This document shows positions 26,148 through 34,730 of a stretch of DNA of 37,887 bases, in pieces. Source of the DNA: Methylobacterium marchantiae (lineage in GTDB: Bacteria; Pseudomonadota; Alphaproteobacteria; Rhizobiales; Beijerinckiaceae); assembly GCF_022179405.1 (NCBI RefSeq), contig NZ_BPQT01000064.1:1-37887 (forward strand), read 5' to 3'. The translations under genes were made by a program, and so were the position numbers. Positions within the stretch are counted from its first letter, which is position 1. Every line of letters begins with the position of its first letter. The notes under the pieces are model-generated. The model was not told where the DNA came from. It ran no database searches and saw only the letters and a program-made list of their open reading frames with translations.

Positions 26148-26888
26148 CTAAGCCGCCATCTGCGGTGTCAGCACGCGGTCGCTCGGGAAATCGTAGATCT
26201 TGCCGGATTGATCCCAGGCCGGGCTCGCGAGGCGCACGAAATGCGGTGCCAGATCTTCCGGCGTCTTCAGAAGCGTCTCGTCCTCGCCCGGCATCGCCGC
26301 CTTGCGCATGGAGGTGCGCAACGGGCCGGGGTTGAGCAGCATCGCCTTGATCGCAGTGGTCTCCGTCTCGGCCGCATAGGTGCGCACCAACGCGTCGAGC
26401 GCGGCCTTCGAGACCGAATACGGCCCCCAATAGGCCCGGCATTTCTGCGAGGCGCCGGAGGTGACGAAGATCGCGCGGCCCGCATCCGACATCCGCAGCA
26501 GCGGATCGACCGACCGGAGCAAGCGCCAGTTGGCGGTGACGTTGATGTCCATCACCTGAGCCCAGGTCTTCGGCGTCACGTGGCCCAACGGCGTCAGGTT
26601 GCCGAGGATGCCGGCATTGCCCACCACCACGTCGAGCTTCTTCCAGCGCTCATGGATGCTGGCACCGAGCCGATCGATGGCATCGAAATCGGTGAGGTCG
26701 AGGGGGACGAGGGTGGCGCTCGAACCGGCCTTGCGGATCGCGTCGTCGAGCTCTTCGAGAGCCCCTTGCGTCCGGGCGACGGCGATGATGTGCGCGCCGG
26801 CCGTTGCGAGGGCCAGGGCCGCCGCCCGGCCGATGCCGCGCGAACAACCGGTCACGAGGGCGATACGGCCGTCGAGGAGCTTCGTCAT
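26148..26888 (-). CDS. Short-chain dehydrogenase/reductase (SDR)
   Basis: 246 residues from the ATG at 26888; an upstream extension would overlap purF. Classical SDR features are present: NAD(P)-binding TGCSRGIG near residues 12-19, NAG in VVVGNAGILG, a catalytic serine in FVTSGASQK, and YSVSK (Y and K of the active site). The arginine in the strand after the first glycine motif (AVART) suggests NADP preference. The sequence is close to YciK-type or general oxidoreductase SDRs; the substrate is unknown. It starts eight bases after the purF stop, so it is almost surely cotranscribed with purF. It is followed by the palindromic repeat. Confidence 0.9.
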   Translation of the reverse strand: MTKLLDGRIALVTGCSRGIGRAAALALATAGAHIIAVARTQGALEELDDAIRKAGSSATLVPLDLTDFDAIDRLGASIHERWKKLDVVVGNAGILGNLTPLGHVTPKTWAQVMDINVTANWRLLRSVDPLLRMSDAGRAIFVTSGASQKCRAYWGPYSVSKAALDALVRTYAAETETTAIKAMLLNPGPLRTSMRKAAMPGEDETLLKTPEDLAPHFVRLASPAWDQSGKIYDFPSDRVLTPQMAA

Positions 26889-26896
26889 GGGTTGGA

Positions 26897-28387
26897 TCAA
26901 TCCGCTTCGGCGAGCATCGCGAGACGCTTCGGCCCGGCGATGGCGAGATCGGTCAGGCCGGTCGGATAGTCGCCGGTGAAGCAATGGTCGGTATATTGCG
27001 GGCAGGCATCGTCGCGCCGTTCCTCGCCCATCGCCTTGTAGAGGCCTTCGATGGACAGGAAGGCCAAAGAATCCGCGCCGATATAGCGGCGCATGCCCTC
27101 GAGATCGTGGGTGGCGGCGAGCAGCTTCTCGCGCTCGGGCGTGTCGATCCCGTAGAAATCCGGATAGGTGATCGGCGGCGAGGCGATGCGGAAATGCACC
27201 TCCTTCGCACCGGCTTCGCGCATCATCCGGACGATCTTCACCGAAGTGGTGCCGCGCACGAGGCTGTCGTCCACGAGGACGATGCGCTTGCCCTCCACCA
27301 CGGCGCGGTTGGCCGAATGCTTCATCCGCACGCCGAGTTCGCGCACCGACTGGGTCGGCTGGATGAAGGTGCGACCGACGTAATGGTTGCGGATGATGCC
27401 CATCTCGAATGGCAGGCCGGTCTCTTGGGCAAAGCCCAGCGCCGCAGGAACGCCCGAATCAGGCACGGGGATCACCACATCGGCGGCTGTCGCCGATTCG
27501 CGGGCGAGTTCATGGCCGATATTCTTACGGACGGAATAGACGCTCTTGCCGTTCACCACGGAATCCGGACGGGCGAAGTAGATGTATTCGAAGATGCACG
27601 GACGCATCGGCTGCGCCGGTGCGAAGCGGATCGATTCGATGCCATCCTCCGAGATGACGACGATCTCGCCGTTCTCGACGTCGCGGATGAATTTCGCGCC
27701 GATGATGTCCAGTGCACAGGTCTCTGAGGCCAGGATGTAGCGGCCGTCGAGTTCGCCGATGACCAGGGGGCGGATGCCGAGCGGGTCGCGGGCGCCGATG
27801 AGCTTCTTGTTGGTGAGCGCCACGATGGCGTAGGCGCCCTGGACCTGACGAAGCGCTTCGGTGAAGCGCTCGACGATGCGCGGAGCGCGGCTGCGGGCGG
27901 CGAGGTGCAGGATCACCTCGGTATCCGAGGTCGACTGGGTGATCGCGCCATCGCGGACGAGATCGCGGCGGATCGAGAGAGCGTTCGTGAGGTTGCCGTT
28001 ATGGGCCACTGCCAGGCCGCCGCTGGCGAGTTCGGCGAAGAGCGGCTGGACGTTGCGCAGGATGGTGCCGCCGGTCGTCGAGTAGCGCACGTGGCCGATG
28101 GCGGCCGAGCCCTCGAGATGCTCGATGGTGGAGCGGTCTGAGAACGAATCCCCGACGAGGCCGGGCCGGCGCTCGGAATGGAAGATGTCGCCGTCGAAGG
28201 AGACGATGCCCGCCGCCTCCTGACCGCGATGCTGGAGGGCGTGAAGACCCAGGGCCACGATCGCCGAGGCGTCCGGATGGCCGAAGATACCGAAGACGCC
28301 GCACTCCTCGCGCAGCGTGTCTCCGTCCCGGTCCAGCCCATCCACCACGTCGACCGAATGGCGGGCGCTCGCGCTGCGTGCTGACAT
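26897..28387 (-). CDS. purF: Amidophosphoribosyltransferase
   Basis: 496 residues. It makes phosphoribosylamine from PRPP and glutamine, the first committed step of purine synthesis. A propeptide of about 28 residues precedes CGVFGIFG, whose cysteine (C29) becomes the N-terminal nucleophile of the glutamine amidotransferase domain after processing. Also visible are ATGHVRYST-type IGHVRYSTTG, AVAHNGNLTN and NTSDTEVI-like QSTSDTEVILHL. The C-terminal phosphoribosyltransferase domain has the PRPP loop VLVDDSLVRGTTS. Family cysteines for an iron-sulfur cluster cannot be ruled in or out by eye. It is flanked by cvpA upstream, the classical cvpA-purF pairing, and by the SDR downstream. Confidence 0.97.
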   Translation of the reverse strand: MSARSASARHSVDVVDGLDRDGDTLREECGVFGIFGHPDASAIVALGLHALQHRGQEAAGIVSFDGDIFHSERRPGLVGDSFSDRSTIEHLEGSAAIGHVRYSTTGGTILRNVQPLFAELASGGLAVAHNGNLTNALSIRRDLVRDGAITQSTSDTEVILHLAARSRAPRIVERFTEALRQVQGAYAIVALTNKKLIGARDPLGIRPLVIGELDGRYILASETCALDIIGAKFIRDVENGEIVVISEDGIESIRFAPAQPMRPCIFEYIYFARPDSVVNGKSVYSVRKNIGHELARESATAADVVIPVPDSGVPAALGFAQETGLPFEMGIIRNHYVGRTFIQPTQSVRELGVRMKHSANRAVVEGKRIVLVDDSLVRGTTSVKIVRMMREAGAKEVHFRIASPPITYPDFYGIDTPEREKLLAATHDLEGMRRYIGADSLAFLSIEGLYKAMGEERRDDACPQYTDHCFTGDYPTGLTDLAIAGPKRLAMLAEAD

Positions 28388-28474
28388 CTGGTTCTGCGAT
28401 CCTAAGGGTGGTCCGCCGCTGCCGGATTCGGCACCATCAACGAACCGGCCTGCCTCGTGCGACCGTTTTACGAC

Positions 28475-28500
28475 GACGGCCTCTCCTGCAGGAGCCCGTC
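28475..28500 (-). terminator. Hairpin between cvpA and purF
   Basis: GACGG (28475-28479) pairs with CCGTC (28496-28500), enclosing CTCCTGCAGGAG (28483-28494), itself self-complementary. It sits in the 181-base gap between cvpA and purF. There is no T run after it on the minus strand, so it may slow or attenuate transcription rather than end it. The rest of the gap shows no gene. Confidence 0.25.
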
Positions 28501-28568
28501 ATTTAGTCGGCCTTCGTTCCGCAACCAAGCGCCTCGCCGCGCAGACCAGAGCCGCTGTCCGAGAGGGG

Positions 28569-29159
28569 TCAGCGTCGCGTGGGCGCCTCGGTCCGGCGCT
28601 GTGCGGGCGGCGCATCGCTTTCGCCGGCCGGTTCGACGGGATCGACGGCCTTGGGCTTCTTGAACTGTTTCAGAAACCCCTCTGGATTCTCCGGCAGCTG
28701 CGCCACCAGAGCGTCTCCCGATTTCTCGAGCACGGGACGGCTGCGCGCCTGGGCGGCCCAATCGGGCATCTTGCCTTGCACGAGCCAGGCCAGGAACACC
28801 CAGCCGATCACGCAAATAAGGAAGCCGCGTCCGGCACCGAAGACGAAGCCGAGAGACCTGTCGATCGCACCGATGCGCGAATCGAGGATCATGTCGGAGA
28901 CCTTCACAGTGATGATCGACACGACGATCAGCGTGGCGAGGAAGATGGTGGCGATCGAGGCCACGAGAGCCACGGTGGCGTTCGAGACGTGCTGGCTCAC
29001 GGTGGGCAGCAACAGGGGATAGAGCTTCCACGCGACGGCCGCGGCGGCGACCCAGGCGACGATGGCGAGAACCTCGCGCGTCGCTCCCCGGACGGCGGCC
29101 AGCAGGGCCGAAATGACGACGATGCCGAGAACGGCCAGATCGAGAACGGAAAACGGCAT
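28569..29159 (-). CDS. cvpA: CvpA family membrane protein
   Basis: 196 residues. Four hydrophobic segments are seen (about 5-25 LDLAVLGIVVISALLAAVRG, 28-50, 62-85 VALVASIATIFLATLIVVSIITV, and 105-125 GRGFLICVIGWVFLAWLV), followed by a charged, proline-rich cytoplasmic tail. The family signature RGATREVLAI and DRSLGFVFGAGRGF are present. CvpA is needed for colicin V export in E. coli and for envelope homeostasis and bile-salt resistance elsewhere; its mechanism is not settled. It lies upstream of purF on the same strand, a very common pairing, with a hairpin in the gap. A YhhQ transporter gene diverges on its other side. Confidence 0.93.
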   Translation of the reverse strand: MPFSVLDLAVLGIVVISALLAAVRGATREVLAIVAWVAAAAVAWKLYPLLLPTVSQHVSNATVALVASIATIFLATLIVVSIITVKVSDMILDSRIGAIDRSLGFVFGAGRGFLICVIGWVFLAWLVQGKMPDWAAQARSRPVLEKSGDALVAQLPENPEGFLKQFKKPKAVDPVEPAGESDAPPAQRRTEAPTRR

Positions 29160-29349
29160 TGAGCGCTATGGTCGCACGGGGCAGAGGGGCTGACGATGGC
29201 CTGCTCGTGCGGCTCCCCCTCGCCGCCGCGCCTGTATATCCTGCGCGAACTCGGTCGTCACCCTCCGGGCTTCACACCTTCGTTCCCGCCCGTCCGATAC
29301 GCTGGACGTCGCCGCACGAGATCCCGATCGCCTGATCCACCGAGATGCC

Positions 29350-30027
29350 ATGGCCGACCCTCGACGACAGCATCTGGTGCCGATCGCCGGCCTGTTCAGC
29401 GCCACGCTGATCATGTCGCTGATCCTGGCCGGCAAGATCGTCACGGTCGGCGGTCTCACCTTCAGCGCGGCGGTCATCGTCTTCCCTCTCTCCTACGTCT
29501 TCGGGGACGTGCTCACGGAGGTCTATGGTTATGCCAGCGCCCGGCGCGTTGTGTGGGCGGGCTTTGCCGCGCAACTTGTCTGGATCGTCGCCTATACGAT
29601 CGCCGCTGCGCTGCCGCCGGCACCGTTCTGGCCGCATCAGGCCGCCTTCGAGACCGTCCTCGGCTCGACCCCGCGTGCCGCCTTCGCCGGGATGACCGCC
29701 TATCTCTGCGGCGAGTTCCTCAATTCCTACGTGCTCGCCAAGATGAAGCTGCGCTCGTCCGGCCGCTTCCTCGCCCTGCGCCTCGTGGCCTCCACGGTGC
29801 TCGGGCAGGGTCTCGACACGGGGATCTTCGTTCTCCTCGCTTTCGGCGGCGTGTTCGGCACGGACGAGCTCCTCCGCATCATGCTCGGCGCCTGGATGCT
29901 GAAGGTCGCCTGGGAGATCGCTGCCCTGCCGTTGAGCCTGCTTCTCATCGCCTGGTTGAAGCGGGAAGAGGGCGAAGACCATTTCGACCGGAACACGGAT
30001 TTCAATCCGTTCCGGCTGAAGGAGTGA
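29350..30027 (+). CDS. yhhQ: YhhQ-family queuosine precursor transporter
   Basis: 225 residues, a membrane protein of the VUT/YhhQ (DUF165) family with about six hydrophobic segments. Typical motifs: IVTVGGLTFSAAVIVFPLSYVFGDVLTEVYGY near residues 30-62, GEFLNSYVLAKMKL near 120-134, and RLVASTVLGQGLDTGIFVLLAF near 143-165. E. coli YhhQ imports preQ0 and preQ1 for queuosine tRNA modification. No preQ1 riboswitch-like stem-loop was recognised in the 190 bases upstream, which otherwise hold only the divergent gap to cvpA. It converges on radA with 18 bases between the stops. Confidence 0.93.
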   Translation: MADPRRQHLVPIAGLFSATLIMSLILAGKIVTVGGLTFSAAVIVFPLSYVFGDVLTEVYGYASARRVVWAGFAAQLVWIVAYTIAAALPPAPFWPHQAAFETVLGSTPRAAFAGMTAYLCGEFLNSYVLAKMKLRSSGRFLALRLVASTVLGQGLDTGIFVLLAFGGVFGTDELLRIMLGAWMLKVAWEIAALPLSLLLIAWLKREEGEDHFDRNTDFNPFRLKE

Positions 30028-30045
30028 ACGGTCGACGGTTCGATC

Positions 30046-31476
30046 CTACTCGTCGTCCTCGTAGCGCGCCGGATTTCGCTCCGGCCGGCCGCGTCTGGGC
30101 GCGCCGCTGGCGATACCGGCCACCAGATCGGCGATGTGGCGCAGGGCTTCGGTGGGTAGGGAACTGTCGCCGCTCTCGGTTCGCCCCTGTGGCGTGACGG
30201 CCTTGGCGAAGCCGAGCTTCAGGGCTTCCTTCAACCGCGACGGCGCCTGCGCCACCGGACGGATCGCGCCCGACAGGCCGATCTCGCCGAAATAGACGGT
30301 CTCGGCCGGCAGTGCCGCGCCGGAGAGCGACGAGACCAGGGCGGCGGCCACCGCGAGATCGGCCGCCGGCTCGCTGATCCGGAGACCGCCGGCGACGTTG
30401 AGGTAGACATCGTGGGTGCCGAGGCGGATGCCGCCATGGGCCTCCAACACCGCGAGCACCATCGACAGGCGATTCGGGTCCCAGCCGACCACGGCGCGAC
30501 GCGGCATGCCGAGCGAGGAAGGAGCCACTAGAGCCTGGATCTCCACCAATAGGGGCCTCGTACCCTCCATGCCGGCGAAGACTGCCGTACCAGGCGCCGC
30601 ATGGTCGCGGCCGGCGAGGAAGAGTGCGGAGGGGTTCGGCACCTCGGCGAGACCGCGATCGGTCATCTCGAACACGCCGATCTCGTCGGTGGGACCGAAG
30701 CGGTTCTTGACCGCGCGCAGGATCCGGAAATGGTGGCCCTGGTCGCCTTCGAACGAGGCGACGGCGTCGACCATGTGCTCTACCACGCGGGGACCGGCGA
30801 TCTGCCCGTCCTTCGTCACGTGGCCGACGAGGATCACCGCCGTCCCGGTGGTCTTGGCGAAGCGGATCAGCGACTGGGCCGAGGAGCGGACCTGTGTCAC
30901 CGTGCCGGGCGCGGATTCCACCGTTTCGGTCCACATGGTCTGGATCGAATCGATGATGGCCAGGGCCGGCGGGCGGCCCTGCGACAGGGTCTCGACGATG
31001 TCCTCGACATTGGTCTCGGCGGCGAGATCCACCGCCGCGCTCGACAGGCCGAGGCGTTCGGCGCGCAGCCGCACCTGCGCCACCGCCTCCTCGCCCGAGA
31101 TGTAGACCACGCGCTCGCCGGTGCGCGCCATGGCGGCGGTGGCCTGCATCAGCAGGGTCGATTTGCCGATGCCGGGATCGCCGCCGAGCAGGATCACCGA
31201 TCCCCGCACGAAGCCGCCTCCGGTCACCCGGTCGAGTTCGCCGATACCGGAGGGAATGCGCGGCGCCTCGCGGGCCTCGCCGGTGAGGCCTTCCAGAGGA
31301 AACACCCGCCCGCGCGACCGGCTCGGCCGTGTCTTGACCGGCCCCGCCTGCGGACCCGTCGCTCCTGTCTCCTCGACGATCGTGTTCCAGCCGTTGCACG
31401 CCTCGCAGCGCCCGCGCCAACGGTTGTAGACGGCGCCGCAGGACTGGCAGACGAAGGTCTGGTGGATCTTGGCCAT
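30046..31476 (-). CDS. radA: DNA repair protein RadA
   Basis: 476 residues. Four-cysteine zinc finger at the N-terminus (C10, C13, C24, C27), RecA-like ATPase with Walker A GGDPGIGKS (98-106), the RadA-specific KNRFG motif (within AVKNRFGPTDEIGVFEM), and a C-terminal Lon-protease-like domain (GGIRLGTHDVYLNVAGGLRI, then YFGEIGLSGAIRPV). RadA is a branch-migration helicase that processes recombination intermediates at stalled forks and during natural transformation. It ends near the convergent yhhQ and is separated from alr upstream by a palindromic repeat, so it probably has its own promoter in that gap. Confidence 0.97.
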   Translation of the reverse strand: MAKIHQTFVCQSCGAVYNRWRGRCEACNGWNTIVEETGATGPQAGPVKTRPSRSRGRVFPLEGLTGEAREAPRIPSGIGELDRVTGGGFVRGSVILLGGDPGIGKSTLLMQATAAMARTGERVVYISGEEAVAQVRLRAERLGLSSAAVDLAAETNVEDIVETLSQGRPPALAIIDSIQTMWTETVESAPGTVTQVRSSAQSLIRFAKTTGTAVILVGHVTKDGQIAGPRVVEHMVDAVASFEGDQGHHFRILRAVKNRFGPTDEIGVFEMTDRGLAEVPNPSALFLAGRDHAAPGTAVFAGMEGTRPLLVEIQALVAPSSLGMPRRAVVGWDPNRLSMVLAVLEAHGGIRLGTHDVYLNVAGGLRISEPAADLAVAAALVSSLSGAALPAETVYFGEIGLSGAIRPVAQAPSRLKEALKLGFAKAVTPQGRTESGDSSLPTEALRHIADLVAGIASGAPRRGRPERNPARYEDDE

Positions 31477-31544
31477 GGTCGCCTTGTGAGTGGATCGCCG
31501 CTCGAAGAGACTGACGGCCGTTATCCGCCGATCCAGGCCACCGC

Positions 31545-31658
31545 CCTCATCCTGAGGTGCCGGAGCTTAGCGCAGGCCTCGAAGGAGGTTTCCAGCTCGC
31601 TTTGAGGGATCGGGAGGCCTCCTTCGAGGCCCGCTGACACGGTCACTTCAGGATGAGG
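31545..31658. repeat. Nested palindromic intergenic repeat, copy 2
   Basis: A 114-base element between alr and radA with the same plan as copy 1 at 26012-26122. The outer arms are CCTCATCCTGAGG (31545-31557) and CTTCAGGATGAGG (31646-31658, one mismatch). The middle stem is a perfect 14 bases (31575-31588 with 31618-31631). The spacers between stems differ from copy 1, while the stems are kept. Confidence 0.85.
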
Positions 31659-31670
31659 TCGCGGGTTGGA

Positions 31671-32780
31671 TCAATCTATCGATCCTACATAATGCCGAAC
31701 ATATCGTGAACCAAGGTTGGTCAGAATTTCGTAGCCGATGGTCCCGGCGGCGCGGCCGACACTGTCCACGTCGAGAGCGTCGCCGATGAGGGTCGCCGGT
31801 CCGCCACGACGTGCTGCCGGCGCATCGGTGACGTCGAGGATGACGAGGTCCATCGAGATGAGGCCGACGATGGGGCAGGGGACGCCGCCGACGAGGGCGT
31901 GGCCCCGTCCACTCGCCGAGCGCGGATAGCCGTCGGCATAGCCGACCGAGAGGGTCGCCAGCCGTCGTGGACCGGACGCGATCCAGCGTGCATTGTAGCC
32001 GGCGCCGTCTCCGGCCTTCACCTCGCGGACCTGGGCGATCGGCGCTTCGAGGCGAATGACGGGCCGCATCGGGTTCGGCCGTCCAGGGGTCGGATTGCCG
32101 CCGAAGATGGCGTAGCCCGGCCGGAGCAGATCGTTCGCGATGCCGTCGCCGAGGTAGCAGCCCGAGGAATTGGCCAGCGACCCCGGAATACCGGGATAGG
32201 CGCGGATGATCTGCGCGAAGCCCTCGCATTGGCGCCGGTTGATCGCCTCGTCCGGTAGCTCGGCACTGACGAGGTGGCTCATCAGCAGATCGATCCCGGC
32301 CGCAGCGATGATCGGATCGCCTGCGAGCGCGAGGGCTTCGGATATCGTGAGGCCGAGCCGGTTCATCCCGGTATCGACATGGAGGGCCGCAGGGAGCGGT
32401 CGGCCTGTCTCGGCGCGGAGAGCCGCCCATTCGTCGAGCTCCTCGCGCGATCCGAGGACCGGACGCAGGGCGTGCGCCATGAGGGCGGGGCCGCTGCCGG
32501 GAACGAGGCCGTTCAGGACATAGATCACGGCCTCCGGCAGAACGGACCGTGCGGTCACGCCTTCGCTCGCATGGGCCACGAAGAAGGTCCGGCAGCCGGC
32601 TCCCCACAGGACCGGCGCGACCTTCGCCAGACCGCAGCCATAGGCATCGGCCTTGACCACGGCGGCGCAGGTGATGTGTGGCGCCTGCGCACCGAGGCGT
32701 CGCCAGTTTTCGGCGATGGCCGAAAGATCGATGGTGAGGCGTGCGCCGTGGGCGGCGGCTATCGCGTCGATGATCGCCAT
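31671..32780 (-). CDS. alr: Alanine racemase
   Basis: 369 residues from the ATG at 32780; a longer frame runs back into dnaB, but its extra residues are not conserved-looking. It is the pyridoxal phosphate enzyme that supplies D-alanine for peptidoglycan. The PLP lysine is K43 in VVKADAYGCG. The second catalytic residue, tyrosine, is in GAGYNARW of the C-terminal beta domain. Also seen are HVDTGMNRLG, SHLVSAEL and RPGYAIFGGNP. Lines such as GLISMDLVILDV and GRAAGTIGYEILTNLGSR are typical of the family C-terminus. Located between dnaB and radA on the same strand, an order common in alphaproteobacteria. Confidence 0.96.
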   Translation of the reverse strand: MAIIDAIAAAHGARLTIDLSAIAENWRRLGAQAPHITCAAVVKADAYGCGLAKVAPVLWGAGCRTFFVAHASEGVTARSVLPEAVIYVLNGLVPGSGPALMAHALRPVLGSREELDEWAALRAETGRPLPAALHVDTGMNRLGLTISEALALAGDPIIAAAGIDLLMSHLVSAELPDEAINRRQCEGFAQIIRAYPGIPGSLANSSGCYLGDGIANDLLRPGYAIFGGNPTPGRPNPMRPVIRLEAPIAQVREVKAGDGAGYNARWIASGPRRLATLSVGYADGYPRSASGRGHALVGGVPCPIVGLISMDLVILDVTDAPAARRGGPATLIGDALDVDSVGRAAGTIGYEILTNLGSRYVRHYVGSID

Positions 32781-32953
32781 CGCATTGTCTCGCTCGGGCG
32801 CGGTGATCGGTCTCTCCCCGCCGGATAGGTGTCTCGAACGGCTGCGCGATAGCACGAGTGCTCTCGAAAATTCACTCCGGCAATCATGCGAGTCCCGCCG
32901 CCATGAAAGCCTGGGCCTCGTGCAAGCGACCTTCATGCCGAACGAGCGGCCGA

Positions 32954-34441
32954 TCACATGCGCGCGGGCATGCGATCCTCGCTCGCAAGATCCGAGAAGC
33001 GCGTGATGTTGGCGTCGAATTGCAGCTCCACCGTGCCGGTGGGGCCGTGGCGCTGCTTGCCGAGGATGACCTCGGCCTTGCCATGCACGCGGTTCATCTC
33101 GGCCTCCCAGGCGAAGAACTCCTCGGTGCCTTCGCGCGGCTTCTTGTTGTTGACGTAGTATTCCTCGCGGAACACGAACATCACCACGTCGGCATCTTGC
33201 TCGATCGAGCCCGATTCGCGCAGGTCCGAGAGCTGCGGACGCTTGTCGTCGCGGTTCTCCACCTGACGCGAGAGCTGCGACAGGCCAATGATCGGCACGG
33301 CCAGTTCCTTGGCCAAGGCCTTCATGCCGGTGGTGATCTCGGTCATCTCCTGCACGCGGTTGTCGCTGCGTTTGCCCGAGCCGGAGAGCAGCTGCAGGTA
33401 GTCGATGATGAGGAGGTCGAGGCCCTTCTGACGCTTCAGGCGCCGGGCGCGGGCGGCGAGCTGCGCGATGGAGATGCCTCCGGTCTGATCGATGTAGAAC
33501 GGGATCGTCTGCATGTCGCGGGCGGCATCAGTGATCTTGTAGAAATCCTCCGGCCGGATGTCGCCGCGGCGGATCTTGTAGGACGGTACGCCCGACTGCT
33601 CGGCGATGATGCGGGTGGCGAGCTGCTCGGCCGACATTTCAAGGGAGAAGAACCCGACTATGCCGCCGTTCTTCGTCTCGATCCGCCCATCGGGCTGCTT
33701 CTCGCCGCGATAGGCCTTGGCCACGTTGAAGGCGATGTTGGTCACCAGCGAGGTCTTCCCCATGGCCGGCCGGCCCGCGAGGATGATCAGGTCCGAGGGC
33801 TGCAACCCGCCCATCTTCGCGTCGAGATCGGCGAGTCCGGTGGCGATGCCCGATAGCTTTCCGTCGCGCTGATAGGCCTTGGCCGCCATGTCCACGGCGG
33901 TCGTGAGGGCCTCGGAGAACTTTTGGAAGCCGCCATCGTACTTCCCCGATTCGGCGAGCTCGTAGAGCCGGCGCTCGGTCCCCTCGATCTGGTCGCGGGG
34001 CGAGGATTCCACCGGCGCTTCATAGGCGCCGTTGACGAGATCCTCGCCGATGGTGATCAGCCGGCGGCGGATGGCGAGATCGTAGATCGTCCGGCCGTAA
34101 TCGCCCGCATTGATGACGGTGGTGGCCTCGGCCGCGAGGCGCGCGAGATACTGCATCACCGTCTGGCCGCCGAGATCGGCATCGCCGAGATAGGTCTTGA
34201 GCGTGATCGGGGTCGCGAGCTTGCCGACCTTGATCAGGGAGGCGGCGACCTCGAAGATCTTGCGGTGGACGTCCTCCATGAAGTGTTCCGGCAGGAGGAA
34301 GTCCGAAATCCGGTAATAGGCGTCGTTATTGACGAGGATCGCCCCGAGAAGCGCCTGCTCCGCGTCGATGTTGTGGGGCGCGACGCGGAATTCCTGCGTG
34401 ACGCTCTGGAGATTCGCCGTCAGGGCGTTGGGCAGGGCCAT
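32954..34441 (-). CDS. dnaB: Replicative DNA helicase DnaB
   Basis: 495 residues. The N-terminal helical domain starts at about 20 (APHNIDAEQALLGAIL), and the RecA-like motor follows a linker. Walker A is AGRPAMGKT (222-230); Walker B is the LLIIDYLQLL region; later DLRESGSIEQDADVVMFVFREEYY and the C-terminal AEVILGKQRHGPTGTVEL are family hallmarks. The hexamer unwinds DNA 5'-3' at the fork and recruits primase. No intein interrupts the Walker A region, a frequent insertion point in DnaB genes. The gene has a 289-base upstream gap that contains an intrinsic terminator of rplI and a perfect hairpin, so dnaB must have its own promoter. Confidence 0.98.
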   Translation of the reverse strand: MALPNALTANLQSVTQEFRVAPHNIDAEQALLGAILVNNDAYYRISDFLLPEHFMEDVHRKIFEVAASLIKVGKLATPITLKTYLGDADLGGQTVMQYLARLAAEATTVINAGDYGRTIYDLAIRRRLITIGEDLVNGAYEAPVESSPRDQIEGTERRLYELAESGKYDGGFQKFSEALTTAVDMAAKAYQRDGKLSGIATGLADLDAKMGGLQPSDLIILAGRPAMGKTSLVTNIAFNVAKAYRGEKQPDGRIETKNGGIVGFFSLEMSAEQLATRIIAEQSGVPSYKIRRGDIRPEDFYKITDAARDMQTIPFYIDQTGGISIAQLAARARRLKRQKGLDLLIIDYLQLLSGSGKRSDNRVQEMTEITTGMKALAKELAVPIIGLSQLSRQVENRDDKRPQLSDLRESGSIEQDADVVMFVFREEYYVNNKKPREGTEEFFAWEAEMNRVHGKAEVILGKQRHGPTGTVELQFDANITRFSDLASEDRMPARM

Positions 34442-34570
34442 GGGCTGACTCGAGGCTCCGACTTCTTCGACACCGCGCGGCGAACCCTTCGCCGCGCCAC
34501 TCCGCTACCGCACGACCATGGCCTGGGCATGGTTAGCCGAACCTTAGCCGATTCTTGCGACCAGCCTTCC

Positions 34571-34611
34571 GTGCCACCAGACCACCTCGGGATGATGTGG
34601 TCTGGTGGCAC
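34571..34611. repeat. Perfect 15-bp inverted repeat upstream of dnaB
   Basis: GTGCCACCAGACCAC (34571-34585) and its exact complement (34597-34611) enclose an 11-base loop. It lies between the rplI terminator and the dnaB start. No T run follows on either strand, so it does not look like a terminator; it resembles a mobile palindromic (REP-like) unit or a protein-binding dyad. Confidence 0.75.
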
Positions 34612-34619
34612 CGAACACG

Positions 34620-34654
34620 AAAAACGCCTGCCGCCCCTTCCGGGATGACAGGCG
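34620..34654 (-). terminator. Intrinsic terminator after rplI
   Basis: Read on the minus strand: GCGCCTG-type arm CGCCTG (34654-34649), inner pairs TCATCCC with GGGGCGG around a GGAA tetraloop, then CAGGCG (34630-34625), followed directly by TTTTT (34624-34620). It sits 76 bases after the rplI stop and should end the rpsF-rpsR-DUF2232-rplI transcript before dnaB. Confidence 0.78.
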
Positions 34655-34730
34655 CCATGCTGGAACAAATGTAGAACCAGTCAACCCCCAGGGGCGACGA
34701 TCCCCGTTGTCCACCGCTCGCGCGGATCGC

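Noticed and set aside
29160-29349. preQ1 riboswitch upstream of yhhQ
   Set aside because: The known consensus (GC-rich stem followed by an A-rich tail) was looked for and not found before the gene.
30002-31420. 472-codon minus-strand frame overlapping radA
   Set aside because: It is a shifted frame of radA, rich in Arg, Gly and Pro, without any motif, while radA itself has all its hallmarks.
32781-32957. Longer N-terminus for alanine racemase (59 extra residues)
   Set aside because: The added segment overlaps the dnaB end and is rich in Arg and Ser without similarity to the family; ATG 32780 gives a normal-length enzyme.
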